Of a stretch of 64,000 bases of DNA, positions 8,484 to 16,852 are shown in pieces. Location of the stretch: positions 86,657 through 150,656 of the forward strand of contig JAFEAT010000023.1 of assembly GCA_018266255.1 (NCBI GenBank), read 5' to 3'. Source of the stretch: Cyanobacteria bacterium SZAS-4. Lineage in GTDB: Bacteria > Cyanobacteriota > Vampirovibrionia > Obscuribacterales > Obscuribacteraceae. Under the pieces are notes generated by a model that did no database searches, was not told the DNA's origin, and worked only from the letters and a program-made list of their open reading frames with translations. The first letter of the stretch is position 1, and every line of letters begins with the position of its first letter. The translations under genes and the position numbers were made by a program.

Positions 8484-8738
8484 TCAGGCGACGTCTGAGT
8501 CTTGGAAGTGCGATTCGTCTGTCAGGAAGCCCAGGCACAGCCCAAATACCGCACCGACTACCAAGCCCCATGCGGCGCCTTCTCTCATGCCGAAGTAAGG
8601 AGCAACGCTTAGTGGCAATGGCCAGTATTGAATGATTTTGAAACTAAGTCCGCTCACGATAGCTCCGGCTATGCCAATCACGACCATGGCTGCGCTTGGC
8701 AGACCGATTCCGTTTTTGACTTTTTCCTTCTTAGCCAT
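8484..8738 (-). CDS. Small two-helix membrane protein, unknown
   Basis: 84 residues: a basic N-terminus (MAKKEKVKNG), a first hydrophobic segment around SAAMVVIGIAGAIVSGL, a short loop with FGMREGAA, and a second segment around WGLVVGAVFGLCLGFL with an acidic tail. No family recognised. AGGATGAGCTTCT precedes the ATG, giving a usable ribosome site. A strong terminator follows. The gene stands alone between adenine deaminase and the NUDIX gene. The 160 bases upstream (8739-8900) show nothing further. Confidence 0.6.
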   Translation of the reverse strand: MAKKEKVKNGIGLPSAAMVVIGIAGAIVSGLSFKIIQYWPLPLSVAPYFGMREGAAWGLVVGAVFGLCLGFLTDESHFQDSDVA

Positions 8739-8900
8739 AGAAGCTCATCCTCTTTGAATGCCGATTAGTTGCCGGATTTGATTAAGCAAAACACAGAAAG
8801 GTCCATACTTTGCTGAGGCGAAGTATACCATCTAGAAACACGAAGTTTCGATGTATATGCTGTCTGGCCCGCGATACGCAATTAAAAAATACGTTGGACT

Positions 8901-9494
8901 TTAGTTGTCCAGCTGTGCGCGTTTGTGGTGCTCGGCCAACAGCATTCCCACTCCTGCGACTGTTTTTGCATCGCAAACTTTGCCATCCAATACAAGTTGC
9001 CAAGCGTCTTCGAGCTTGAGCACAATCACTTCTGTTTCTTCGTCGTAGTCGAGGTCTTTGCCCCCGAGTTCTACGTTCGAGGCATGAAACATATAGAGAA
9101 TCTCGTTGCAGAAGCCAGGAGCTGTGTACATTCTCGACAATTCCCGCCAATTCTTAGCCTGGTATCCAGTCTCTTCAGTCAATTCTCTTTGTGCTGCATG
9201 CAGTGGCTGTTCCCCAATTTCCACCCGACCGGCCGGCAGTTCCAGCAGGTCCTCATCGACTGAATAACGGTACTGTCTGATCAGCACCACTTCGCCTTCT
9301 GTCGGTTGACACGCAATGACAACGCCGCCGTTATGTTCTACAAGCTCTCGCGTGGTCTCTTGTCCGTTCTCATGGCGAACTGTGTCTACTCTAAAGTTGA
9401 CAATATCGCCCTCGTAGATTCGCTTGCTTTCGACTTTGTGAGCGACTTTGAAGACTGGCACAGGGAACTCCGATTGATGTAGGTCGAGCATCAT
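8901..9494 (-). CDS. NUDIX hydrolase, ADP-ribose pyrophosphatase type
   Basis: A complete NUDIX box is present: G-x5-E-x7-REL-TEE-TGY, starting at AGRVEIGEQ (near residue 105 from the chosen start). The N-terminal beta strands RIYEGDIVNFRVDTVR and VVIACQPTEGEVVLIRQYRY match the ADP-ribose pyrophosphatase subgroup, which splits ADP-ribose to AMP and ribose 5-phosphate. The box ends without other specificity marks, so a related sugar nucleotide is possible. The frame extends to 9596, but that would overlap the divergent folC; two adjacent ATGs at 9494/9491 fit the family length (about 198 residues), although no clear ribosome site is seen. Confidence 0.85.
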   Translation of the reverse strand: MMLDLHQSEFPVPVFKVAHKVESKRIYEGDIVNFRVDTVRHENGQETTRELVEHNGGVVIACQPTEGEVVLIRQYRYSVDEDLLELPAGRVEIGEQPLHAAQRELTEETGYQAKNWRELSRMYTAPGFCNEILYMFHASNVELGGKDLDYDEETEVIVLKLEDAWQLVLDGKVCDAKTVAGVGMLLAEHHKRAQLDN

Positions 9495-9523
9495 CGTAAC
9501 AGGTATGATCTGAGGCAACTCAT

Positions 9524-10876
9524 TTGGTATCGCAGTTTCAAGACATGTTGATGGATTATTCAGATTGCCTCGCCTACATCGAGAGCTTGTCGCCAACTTT
9601 AGAAAAGCCTAGTTTGACACGCATTGCTGCCTTCATGGCTTGTCATGGAAATTTGCAAAATCAATATGAGGTTATTCACGTTGGTGGCACTAACGGCAAA
9701 GGCTCTACCGTTGCGCTTATCGATAGTATTGCTCGGGCTGCCAAACTGAAGGTCGGGCGATTTACTGGGCCGCATTTACTTCGTTGGAACGAGCGTTTTC
9801 ACATCGACGGTAAGCCGATCTCTGATGCGGATTTTGCACGTATCGGTTCTCATGTCCGACAACTTTCTCAGTCATTTGGAGAAGACAATCCTGATATCGG
9901 TCCTCTGACGTGGTTCGAGTTTCTGACTGCGATTGCATTTTTTTGGTTCGCTGAAAGTAATGTTGATCTCGCAGTCATCGAAGTTGGCTTGGGTGGTCGG
10001 TTTGATGCAACAAATATTGTCGAGAATGTCTTAGTGAGCGTGATCACCAATATTGATCTGGACCACACGCACATACTGGGCAACAGCGTTGAAGAGATCG
10101 CGTTTGAAAAGTCCGGCATCATCAAAGCTGGTGTTCCTGTGGTGACAGGCGCAGTAGGGGCGGCTCTTGGTGTCATCCGTGAGCGCAGCAATCAACTTGG
10201 CTGTCAATTATTTGCCGTTGCGGAGAACCTGAATGGTGCCCTGGGTCAGAAGGTTCAGCGTGACTTCGATTTGTGCAAAAGCTCTCTCGCGCTAGTTGGT
10301 TCCTATCAGCAGACTAATGGATTGTTAGCTGTTGCGGCTTTTCACATCAGTGGACTGGCTGAAAGGGTGAAGCAAAATTCAGCCGAAATCGTTCGGCATG
10401 GCTTCGAGAGTGCTTATTGGCCGGGGCGCTTGCAGCTGACTAGCGATGAGCGGGTGATTTTGGATGGTGCTCACAACGCGGCTGGGGCGCTTGCCTTGCG
10501 CGTAGCACTGGATCGCTTGCATCCTAATTCGAAATTTCAGTTTGTCATTGGTTGCTTTGAGAATAAAAATGCCAGACAAATTGTCGATGCACTGATTCGC
10601 TCAGGCGACCGAGTTTACGCCAGCCAGGCGGCAACACGCAGAGCCACCTACGACAAAGAGCAGCTAGCGGCCTTTTGCACAGAGCGAGGCGCCACAGCTA
10701 CCACTTTTGACAGCATTGCCGATGCATTTAGTGCCGCTAGACATGAGTCCGATCGGTTTGTGGTTGTGACTGGCTCGTTTGCCACGGTCAAAGAAGTGAT
10801 GATTGCACTTGGATGGAAATCAGTGGAAGACGGAAGTCCCGAATGCGTTAAAATTTTAGACGTTCAATCGAGCTGA
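9524..10876 (+). CDS. folC: Folylpolyglutamate synthase / dihydrofolate synthase
   Basis: Adds glutamates to folates and possibly joins dihydropteroate with glutamate. Mur-ligase-type motifs are seen in order: P-loop VGGTNGKGST (about residues 52-61), GPHLLRWNERFHIDGKPIS, EVGLGGRFDATN, NIDLDHTHILGNSVEEIAFEKSG split by the usual spacing, WPGRLQL, and DGAHN. At 450 residues it has normal length. The start is TTG at 9524 behind TGAGG with 8 bases spacing; ATG 9545 is an alternative. It is divergent from the NUDIX gene, with 29 bases between their starts. Confidence 0.95.
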   Translation: MVSQFQDMLMDYSDCLAYIESLSPTLEKPSLTRIAAFMACHGNLQNQYEVIHVGGTNGKGSTVALIDSIARAAKLKVGRFTGPHLLRWNERFHIDGKPISDADFARIGSHVRQLSQSFGEDNPDIGPLTWFEFLTAIAFFWFAESNVDLAVIEVGLGGRFDATNIVENVLVSVITNIDLDHTHILGNSVEEIAFEKSGIIKAGVPVVTGAVGAALGVIRERSNQLGCQLFAVAENLNGALGQKVQRDFDLCKSSLALVGSYQQTNGLLAVAAFHISGLAERVKQNSAEIVRHGFESAYWPGRLQLTSDERVILDGAHNAAGALALRVALDRLHPNSKFQFVIGCFENKNARQIVDALIRSGDRVYASQAATRRATYDKEQLAAFCTERGATATTFDSIADAFSAARHESDRFVVVTGSFATVKEVMIALGWKSVEDGSPECVKILDVQSS

Positions 10877-10893
10877 CCCGACAAGGAGTTACT

Positions 10894-12606
10894 TTGACAT
10901 CGACCGTCTTCACCTTCAATCTGTCCGGCAGCGTGCGTCATCAGGGGTTGAGCATATCCGGAGTGACCGTTTCGCTCTTTGAACTGGGTGGAACAGGTGC
11001 CGATAGTCTCGTCGGAAGGCAACGAACCGGCAGCCGAGGCGAATTTACTTTCGGTGTCTCTCCTGGCGGATACCGAATCGAAATTGAACCGGATCCAAAT
11101 ACACGCTTCTTGCGGACATTCAACGAAATGAACGTCAGCGGCAATACGGTTCTAAATGTAGGACTTGTCACCGGATCCATTCTTAAAGTAAAAGTAGTCA
11201 CCAAATCTGGTGCAGCTGTTACCTCCGGTGAGGTCGTCGCGCTGGCAATCGATCCTCTGTCATATCGTTCATCTGCCACTGCTGGTAGTGATGGTAAGTA
11301 TGCGCTCACCCTGCCCAAAGGTCGTTTCAATATCGGACTCCGTTACGCAAAACGTGCTAAGGAAGACGATCAGCGCGCAAGCAGTTTGCCTTTTCTGACA
11401 AGCACTATAATCCCGGTTGATCTACAGGCTGACGAGAATTTGGAAATCGTCTTGCCAGACATGTGCAATTTCGAGGGACGCGTTACTGATATCTTCGGTG
11501 TTCCGGCGGCGAATGTAAAAGTTAAACTGACACCAGCTATTCAAGACAATGAGTTACTTGAAGAGTTAGGTATCGACGTAACCTGCGTCACTGATTCGAC
11601 CGGCGAGTTTCGGGCTCTGGTCGAGTCTGGCGTTTACGACATCTCGATAGAACCCGATCAGGCGGGACTGTTGTTTGCCGCAACTGAAAGCAATGTAGAA
11701 GTGTTTGTCGATATGAAAAAACACTTTCAACTAGCCGAAGGCTTCAGGCTGCGCGGACAAGTGCAGTATGAATTGACGCAGTTGGCGCAGTGTTTGGTTC
11801 GTATTCAGGGATTGGATCGCAAGATTGATTTGCTTACAAAGACTGATGAGAGCGGTCAATTCTCAGTTGGTGTTCCTGGTGGTACGTATAAGTTGGTCGT
11901 CTCTGCTCACCCGAAACATGCACCATCACTGACGCTTGAAGGTTCTCAGTTCAGTGGCTTGGCACCGTGGACTCGCATGATTGTTGTCGGCGGCGACACC
12001 CAGATCCCCGTGCGCCTGGTGCAAGGCACGCGGCTCTACGGACGTATCGCAGACGAATCTGGTCACACTCGGACCGGTGTAAAAGTGTCTGTTTATGCGG
12101 ATGACGAGAAAGACTTGAGTGAGTCAGAATTAGATGTTCCACTCTCGACGTGTATGACTGATTCGGAAGGAACATACAGTTTCTTCATCGCACCTGGTTC
12201 GTACTGGCTTGCTGTTCATACAGATTTGTCTAACGCTCAGAGAATCGAAATCGGCACCGAGCCTAAGAATTTAGACATCGATTGGCACGGTTGGTGTCAG
12301 GTCAAATTCGAAGTGGTCAGTGAATCTGGTCAGAAAGTACCGCGTTGCCGCGTCGCGTACAGCCCATACGGAAACGCCATCACCGGTGACGGAAGTAGCA
12401 AATCTTTGCCAAAGGGCTCGATTTTGACTGACCCTGACGGCGTTTGCAACATGACTATTCCTGCTGGTGTTTACTCACTGCGCTTCAGTCCGCCTTCAGA
12501 TAGCGCGTTCGAGCCCAAATCTGTGAAGCAAATCTCTATCAGTCATGACGTGACTAAAACGATTCGGTTGGCGGTAAAAAACAGCTCCCAAGTCTCCGAG
12601 CAGTAG
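10894..12606 (+). CDS. Multi-domain beta-sandwich (carboxypeptidase-regulatory-like) repeat protein
   Basis: 570 residues made of about six repeats of 80 to 100 residues. Each has the pattern G-x-V-(x)n-G-V-x-V, then TD/SG-S-G-x-F/Y-x-F and a PGGYRIEI-like strand (for example SRGEFTFGVSPGGYRIEIEP, ESGQFSVGVPGGTYKLVV, SEGTYSFFIAPGSYWLAVH, PDGVCNMTIPAGVYSLRF). This is the signature of carboxypeptidase-regulatory-like/CnaB-like domains. There is no signal peptide, membrane helix or sorting motif, which is odd for a family that is usually extracellular. The TTG start at 10894 sits 5 bases after AAGGAG. It is 17 bases after folC, probably one operon. Function unknown. Confidence 0.8.
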   Translation: MTSTVFTFNLSGSVRHQGLSISGVTVSLFELGGTGADSLVGRQRTGSRGEFTFGVSPGGYRIEIEPDPNTRFLRTFNEMNVSGNTVLNVGLVTGSILKVKVVTKSGAAVTSGEVVALAIDPLSYRSSATAGSDGKYALTLPKGRFNIGLRYAKRAKEDDQRASSLPFLTSTIIPVDLQADENLEIVLPDMCNFEGRVTDIFGVPAANVKVKLTPAIQDNELLEELGIDVTCVTDSTGEFRALVESGVYDISIEPDQAGLLFAATESNVEVFVDMKKHFQLAEGFRLRGQVQYELTQLAQCLVRIQGLDRKIDLLTKTDESGQFSVGVPGGTYKLVVSAHPKHAPSLTLEGSQFSGLAPWTRMIVVGGDTQIPVRLVQGTRLYGRIADESGHTRTGVKVSVYADDEKDLSESELDVPLSTCMTDSEGTYSFFIAPGSYWLAVHTDLSNAQRIEIGTEPKNLDIDWHGWCQVKFEVVSESGQKVPRCRVAYSPYGNAITGDGSSKSLPKGSILTDPDGVCNMTIPAGVYSLRFSPPSDSAFEPKSVKQISISHDVTKTIRLAVKNSSQVSEQ

Positions 12607-12646
12607 TCCCAGACACCGCCCAGACACAGCCTTAGTACCAAGAAAG

Positions 12647-12673
12647 CAAGATTTCCGAAGAAATCTTGGCTTT
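12647..12673 (+). terminator. Probable terminator of the folC operon
   Basis: CAAGATTTC and GAAATCTTG form a perfect 9-bp stem with loop CGAA, followed by GCTTTG. It lies 40 bases after the stop of the repeat protein. The T run is short. Confidence 0.5.
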
Positions 12674-12840
12674 GAAACATCCGTGAAACAACTCAGAAAT
12701 TATGGCGAAACAGCTTTGGTTGTATCTTCATTGAGACCCTTACTACAAGTTTTGATGTCCCGCCCCGCCATCCAGGAGTTTAGATATGAGCCACTGAGAT
12801 CATGTGCATAGGTTTTGCGAAACTGACGCCACGCATGCTT

Positions 12841-12899
12841 CGTAGTGCCTGGTTGCGGCTGTACAGCACAGCTAAAGCCACGCCCAGGAGCACGCTACG
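12841..12899. other. Long imperfect hairpin in a 400-base intergenic region
   Basis: CGTAG-TGC-CTGG at 12841-12852 can pair with CCAG-GCA-CTACG in 12884-12899 with two small bulges, and inner GGCT/AGCC arms extend the stem. The region 12607-13011 lies between converging genes and holds no gene I can support; this stem and the terminator at 12647 are its only visible features. It may be a structured RNA or a remnant. Confidence 0.3.
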
Positions 12900-13011
12900 G
12901 AATACTTACTAACAGTCCTTTATGCAGCAGTGATAACTTGATGGCCAATAGATGCTGCCGACGCAGGGATCACGACGGAGAGTAGAGTGCAGAACCGAGC
13001 GTCCGTATCGC

Positions 13012-14052
13012 CTACGAAATCTTGATCACTATTTTTCCAAAGTGCGCGCCTGACTCCATGTGCCTCAGCGCGTCTTTGACCTGATCGAATTTGAAAACAC
13101 TGTCGATGATGGGTTTGCTTTTGTGCAACGTCATCGCTTTCAGCATATGTTCGAACATTTCTCTCGATCCGACAAAGATGCCTTGCACGCAAATGTTTTT
13201 CATCAAAATCGGCATTGGATTGATTTCGCCACCGCCAGACAACACTCCAATCAGGCTGATTTGCCCACCGACGATTACAGACTTCAAAGAACGTTCTAAA
13301 GTACCAGCACCGCCAAGTTCTACAACGTGATTGACTCCAACTTTGTTGGTCAGTTCAAGCACTTTCTTTTCCCAATCCGGAGTAGTTTTGTAGTTGATTA
13401 CTTCGTGCGCGCCAAGCGCTTTTGCGCGCTCCAATTTTTCGTCACTGCTTGATGTGATGATTATTCTGGCGCCACTCATTTTCGCGAATTCTAGTGCGAA
13501 CAGAGACACACCGCCCGTTCCCATGGTCAAGACCGTGTCGCCTGGTTTGATGCCACCACTTGAGATCAGCGCGTGCCATGCTGTTACCGCTGCGCAGGGA
13601 AGTGTAGATGCCTGCTCGTATGTCATGTAATCCGGAATCTGCACCATGCCGTCTTCGTGCAACACGACTTGATTCGCGAGCATGCCGTTGATAGCACCAC
13701 CCAATGCCGACTTTCCGTACTCGGGTCCGTGCGGGCCGCTTAACCACTTTTGAAAGAATGTCGCTGCGACGCGATCGCCAACTTTTACGCGAGAGACTTC
13801 GCTGCCAGTTTCGATTACTTCGCCAGCGCCATCTGACAGTGGAACCAGCGGGAATGGCAGTTTGCGATTGTAGTCGCCTTTGACCATCATCAAATCTCGA
13901 TAGTTCAATGATGCCGCGTGCATTTTCAAGCGCACTTGATTTGGACCAAGAGCAGTTGCAGGTCGTTCTATTAACTTGAGAGCGTCGATACCGAAATCGC
14001 CATCGATTTCGTAGCTCTTGACCTTTTCTGCTGCCTTGGTTGCGGTGCTCAT
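13012..14052 (-). CDS. Medium-chain dehydrogenase/reductase, quinone-oxidoreductase-like
   Basis: 346 residues of the MDR (alcohol dehydrogenase/quinone reductase) superfamily. The N-terminal GroES-like part has ASLNYRDLMMVKGDY and PLSDGAGEVIETG. The cofactor domain has TMGTGGVSLFALEFAKMSGA followed by a run of Ser (ITSSSDEKL), which suggests NADPH. The GHE zinc motif is replaced by GAGE and no structural Cys cluster is seen, so it is probably not zinc dependent. Substrate unknown. AGAGGAG lies 7 bases before the ATG. It stands after a terminator and is probably transcribed alone. Confidence 0.85.
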   Translation of the reverse strand: MSTATKAAEKVKSYEIDGDFGIDALKLIERPATALGPNQVRLKMHAASLNYRDLMMVKGDYNRKLPFPLVPLSDGAGEVIETGSEVSRVKVGDRVAATFFQKWLSGPHGPEYGKSALGGAINGMLANQVVLHEDGMVQIPDYMTYEQASTLPCAAVTAWHALISSGGIKPGDTVLTMGTGGVSLFALEFAKMSGARIIITSSSDEKLERAKALGAHEVINYKTTPDWEKKVLELTNKVGVNHVVELGGAGTLERSLKSVIVGGQISLIGVLSGGGEINPMPILMKNICVQGIFVGSREMFEHMLKAMTLHKSKPIIDSVFKFDQVKDALRHMESGAHFGKIVIKIS

Positions 14053-14156
14053 CTGTTATCTCCTCTGATTCGGATCGATATCGTACCTTGCCGGACAAAG
14101 ATCTGATCACTGATAAATGTGCCGAGTATTGAGGACAGAGTGTCCGAATTCAACCA

Positions 14157-14186
14157 ATAAAAAAGGCGGCATCAAAGCCGCCTTTA
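14157..14186 (-). terminator. Intrinsic terminator after the 14215 gene
   Basis: On the minus strand AAAGGCGGC and GCCGCCTTT form a 9-bp stem with a 6-base loop, followed by a TTTTTTATT tract. It lies 29 bases beyond the stop of the 14215-14979 gene and separates it from the MDR gene. Confidence 0.85.
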
Positions 14187-14214
14187 ATCCCAATCATCGA
14201 GGACAGAATGTTCG

Positions 14215-14979
14215 TTAGATAGCTACTGCCGTGAAGGTAGGAGCCCAGGCTGCTGCAACAACGTTCGAGCTGAACAAGTCGGCTGCACGTTGGTCTGCTG
14301 TTTGCCAAATGGATTTGACAATTCCGGTTTTGTAGAGTTCGTGGTGAGTCGAGAAGAATACTTTCTTGCTCACACTTGAAGTGGCCAAAAGCGCTTGTAC
14401 TGTAGCTTGATGAGCTTCGTCGCGAGCAACGATCAATACTGAATCTACTCCAGCTTTGATTGCGCTTTCGATGTTGCTGACCAATTCAGCGTTTGCAGTT
14501 GGATGATTGATGATGCCAAAGTTGTGAGCAGTGCCACCAACTTTGAACTTCACAGTTGCATCGACATGCTTGGCTGTTGTTTCGGTTGCTTTGCAAGTTG
14601 TCCAGGTGAAATCGCTGATTTCGTTTTCTTTGACGCCGATCAAATGCATCATGCGCAAGTTGGCAACTTCCAACAAATGTCTTTGTACATCGGAGTCGAA
14701 CAGATCGATCTCTTCGTCCTTAAGCCCGGAGATAGAGCGGGTCAAAGGTGCCAACATGTAGACCAATGGCTTGGTTGGTGTTGTCCACCATGGCAACTTG
14801 GTGCCGTGACGGTGGCAGAGAAGATAGTCGAGATAAAAGAGTTTGCGTAGCCGATCGCGGATCAACACTGGCTTGTCGTCGCCTGAGATGAACCAGGAAA
14901 TATGTTTTTCAAGAAGAACCTGATGCTCATCTATCAGTTTGAAGATGAGATGGTCTCTTTCGTTCAGTTGGATTGCCAT
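14215..14979 (-). CDS. Unknown protein with N-terminal winged-helix-like (replication-relaxation-like) segment
   Basis: 254 residues. The N-terminus LNERDHLIFKLIDEHQVLL, then HISWFISGDD, IRDRLRKLFYLDYL and a C-terminal YMLAPLTRS of that segment, resembles the winged-helix domain of the replication-relaxation family, which occurs near plasmid and transposon mobilisation genes. The rest contains an AGVDSVLIVARDEAHQATVQALL stretch, like the end of such nuclease-linked domains. I saw no catalytic motif. No mobile element lies nearby, so the family label is tentative. It ends in a strong terminator. Confidence 0.45.
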   Translation of the reverse strand: MAIQLNERDHLIFKLIDEHQVLLEKHISWFISGDDKPVLIRDRLRKLFYLDYLLCHRHGTKLPWWTTPTKPLVYMLAPLTRSISGLKDEEIDLFDSDVQRHLLEVANLRMMHLIGVKENEISDFTWTTCKATETTAKHVDATVKFKVGGTAHNFGIINHPTANAELVSNIESAIKAGVDSVLIVARDEAHQATVQALLATSSVSKKVFFSTHHELYKTGIVKSIWQTADQRAADLFSSNVVAAAWAPTFTAVAI

Positions 14980-15031
14980 TGCCTGCGGTCCTCGGAGTTG
15001 GGGTGTAATCGGGATTGGGGGAAAAAAACTT

Positions 15032-15766
15032 TTATTTGTTTGGTGGCAGCGCCTGAGTGTAGTTCGGCAGTTCGTTTCTTACGTAGTGCTGCAGTTTGTC
15101 TGTCTGCCTCGATTGATGAACTCGATAGGTTTCTCTCAAGTGCATGTCCAGTGAGTGCAGTTCTTTGCCCTGGCTGGCGATGCTATCGGCTCGATCACTA
15201 ATTTCTTTCAGTTGGTCTTCGAGTTCTTCGATTGTTTTTGCCGCTGCGCGCGGGCGAATCAAGTCTTCGTAGACCGCAGCTTTGTCGTTGTACCAGTCCG
15301 ACATCTGCAGTTGGTAGTCCTTCAAAGCTGGGTAATTTGGTGGCACATATGCAGTTTTCAATGTTTGAGCCAAGAGTCTGTAGTTGTGAGCTACTTTGCC
15401 TGCAGTTTTCGTCCACTGCACTACGCGCTCAGCTTCTTGATTGAAGTTTTTCTTGAGGATAATTTTGTCTGTATCGGAAGGTTGAAGCGAGAAATTTACT
15501 TCGTCAAACTTTTCGAACCATGACACGGCAGGAGATGCTGTCGACATCATCGCCATCGCGCCCTGCCCAACTGGCGTGGCCGCTGGAATCATGCTGGCTA
15601 CTTGTGCTGCTGCTGATTTTCTTTGTGTTGTCGGTCTGTTTCCTGGAGTGACGTTGGAGAAAACATCCATTCCGTTTGGTGCAGCGTACGCTGGAAACAA
15701 TGTCACGCAGCCAACTACAAGGCTCATCGCCGTTGTTGCTGCTATCACTAATCCTTTAGTCTTCAT
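15032..15766 (-). CDS. Exported helical protein, unknown
   Basis: 244 residues with a clear Sec signal peptide (MKTKGLVIAATTAMSLVVGC, then cleavage near AYA-APNG). A Cys in the hydrophobic part is not in a lipobox. After a Pro/Ser/Ala-rich linker, residues 90-240 are mostly helical with heptad-like stretches (TIEELEDQLKEISDRADSIA) and a region rich in Gln, Tyr and His. No family recognised. It follows the 15839 gene by 72 bases on the same strand, so it may belong to an envelope operon downstream of the RpoB gene. Confidence 0.65.
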   Translation of the reverse strand: MKTKGLVIAATTAMSLVVGCVTLFPAYAAPNGMDVFSNVTPGNRPTTQRKSAAAQVASMIPAATPVGQGAMAMMSTASPAVSWFEKFDEVNFSLQPSDTDKIILKKNFNQEAERVVQWTKTAGKVAHNYRLLAQTLKTAYVPPNYPALKDYQLQMSDWYNDKAAVYEDLIRPRAAAKTIEELEDQLKEISDRADSIASQGKELHSLDMHLRETYRVHQSRQTDKLQHYVRNELPNYTQALPPNK

Positions 15767-15838
15767 TGTTTACTGCGTCCTTTCACTTACTTACGGAGAA
15801 TCTGGTTTTGTTTTTGTTGCTTTCGAATTACGGATTAC

Positions 15839-16810
15839 TTACGGATTGTTTGCGTTGCCGAATGGTTGAACCGGTATTCCACTTCTTCCGGCGCCGCCAC
15901 CACCACCTGGGTTGACTGGGAGACCAGGAGCTCCGATGTTGGCGTCGTTTACTTGAGCTGTTTGCGGTCGGTTTTGATTGATGGCTGGAGTGTTGCTCAT
16001 CGCTTTGAATGTGTTCATCTGGACGATCTTCCAGATTGTGTATCCCATCAGCAAGAGCATCAGACCTGCTGCGACTCCTATTACTCTTGCTCCACCGTAT
16101 GGATGACCGAGAACTACGGAGTAGGCAGCCAGTGCCATGAACACTGTGGCGCAGACGACGCCGAGGATAACGAGATAGCGAGAGAATGTTCTTACAGTTG
16201 GCAGTGGACCTTGAAAGTCATAGCTGCTGTTTTCGTTTGCTTTTGGATAACCGGTTGCAGGTGAATCGTTGTTGATTTTCTTCTTGTTGCCGTTCATCTG
16301 GTATTGCGGCCAAGCTGCCATCGCTTGTTGCAACTGTTCGATTTGCGCATCAGAAGCGTTGACTTGAATGATTGGTTCGCCTGAAGTCAGGTTGACGCCG
16401 AGAATTCCTTGCACTTGACCGAGTTGATCGGCTGAGAGTTGGTCTGGGCGGATGGTCATAGCCATGCGGTTTCCGAGTGGCTGACCGAGTGCTCCGCCGT
16501 TGCGACTGCGCATGACGTTGACGACTGTTCTATCGCGACCAACGCCGTTTGGAAAACTGTTGCCTGTTGTTGGATCCGCTTGTCCGCTTGCTACAGGTGG
16601 TGCACCGATGTTGTCGCCTGGGTTGACTGGCGCTGGTGTGTTGCCGCTGCCTGGAACTTCTGGCTGCGGATTTGTGTTCTGGCTTGGATATCCGAGCGGT
16701 TGAGCAAACTGAGCTAGTGCTGACAGGGGAGCAATGACGCTCAATGCGCCTAGCACGAACAACGACAACGCCGTGGTCTTGATGAACTGCTTTTGTGCTC
16801 TGCCTGACAT
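15839..16810 (-). CDS. Exported membrane protein with Pro/Gly-rich ends, unknown
   Basis: 323 residues. A signal peptide or first helix (KTTALSLFVLGALSVIAPLSALA) is followed by a Pro/Asn/Gly-rich segment, a globular part (MTIRPDQLSADQLGQVQGIL), two adjacent membrane helices at about residues 212-262 (YLVILGVVCATVFMALAAY and VIGVAAGLMLLLMGYTIWKI), and a Gly/Pro/Asn-rich tail. No family recognised; paired central helices with disordered ends suggest a structural envelope component. It lies 42 bases after the RpoB stop and may be co-transcribed with it. Confidence 0.65.
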   Translation of the reverse strand: MSGRAQKQFIKTTALSLFVLGALSVIAPLSALAQFAQPLGYPSQNTNPQPEVPGSGNTPAPVNPGDNIGAPPVASGQADPTTGNSFPNGVGRDRTVVNVMRSRNGGALGQPLGNRMAMTIRPDQLSADQLGQVQGILGVNLTSGEPIIQVNASDAQIEQLQQAMAAWPQYQMNGNKKKINNDSPATGYPKANENSSYDFQGPLPTVRTFSRYLVILGVVCATVFMALAAYSVVLGHPYGGARVIGVAAGLMLLLMGYTIWKIVQMNTFKAMSNTPAINQNRPQTAQVNDANIGAPGLPVNPGGGGGAGRSGIPVQPFGNANNP

Positions 16811-16852
16811 GAACGATTTACCTAGTGATCCGATTGCACCACTAGTATGCTT

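Noticed and set aside
8230..8571. Minus-strand frame across palindromic repeat cluster A
   Set aside because: Its periodic peptide (NRQRFSLE-type) is only the translation of the repeat units, and it runs through a strong terminator.
13012..14052. Zinc-dependent alcohol dehydrogenase
   Set aside because: The zinc-site GHE and structural Cys cluster are absent; the quinone-reductase-like reading fits better.
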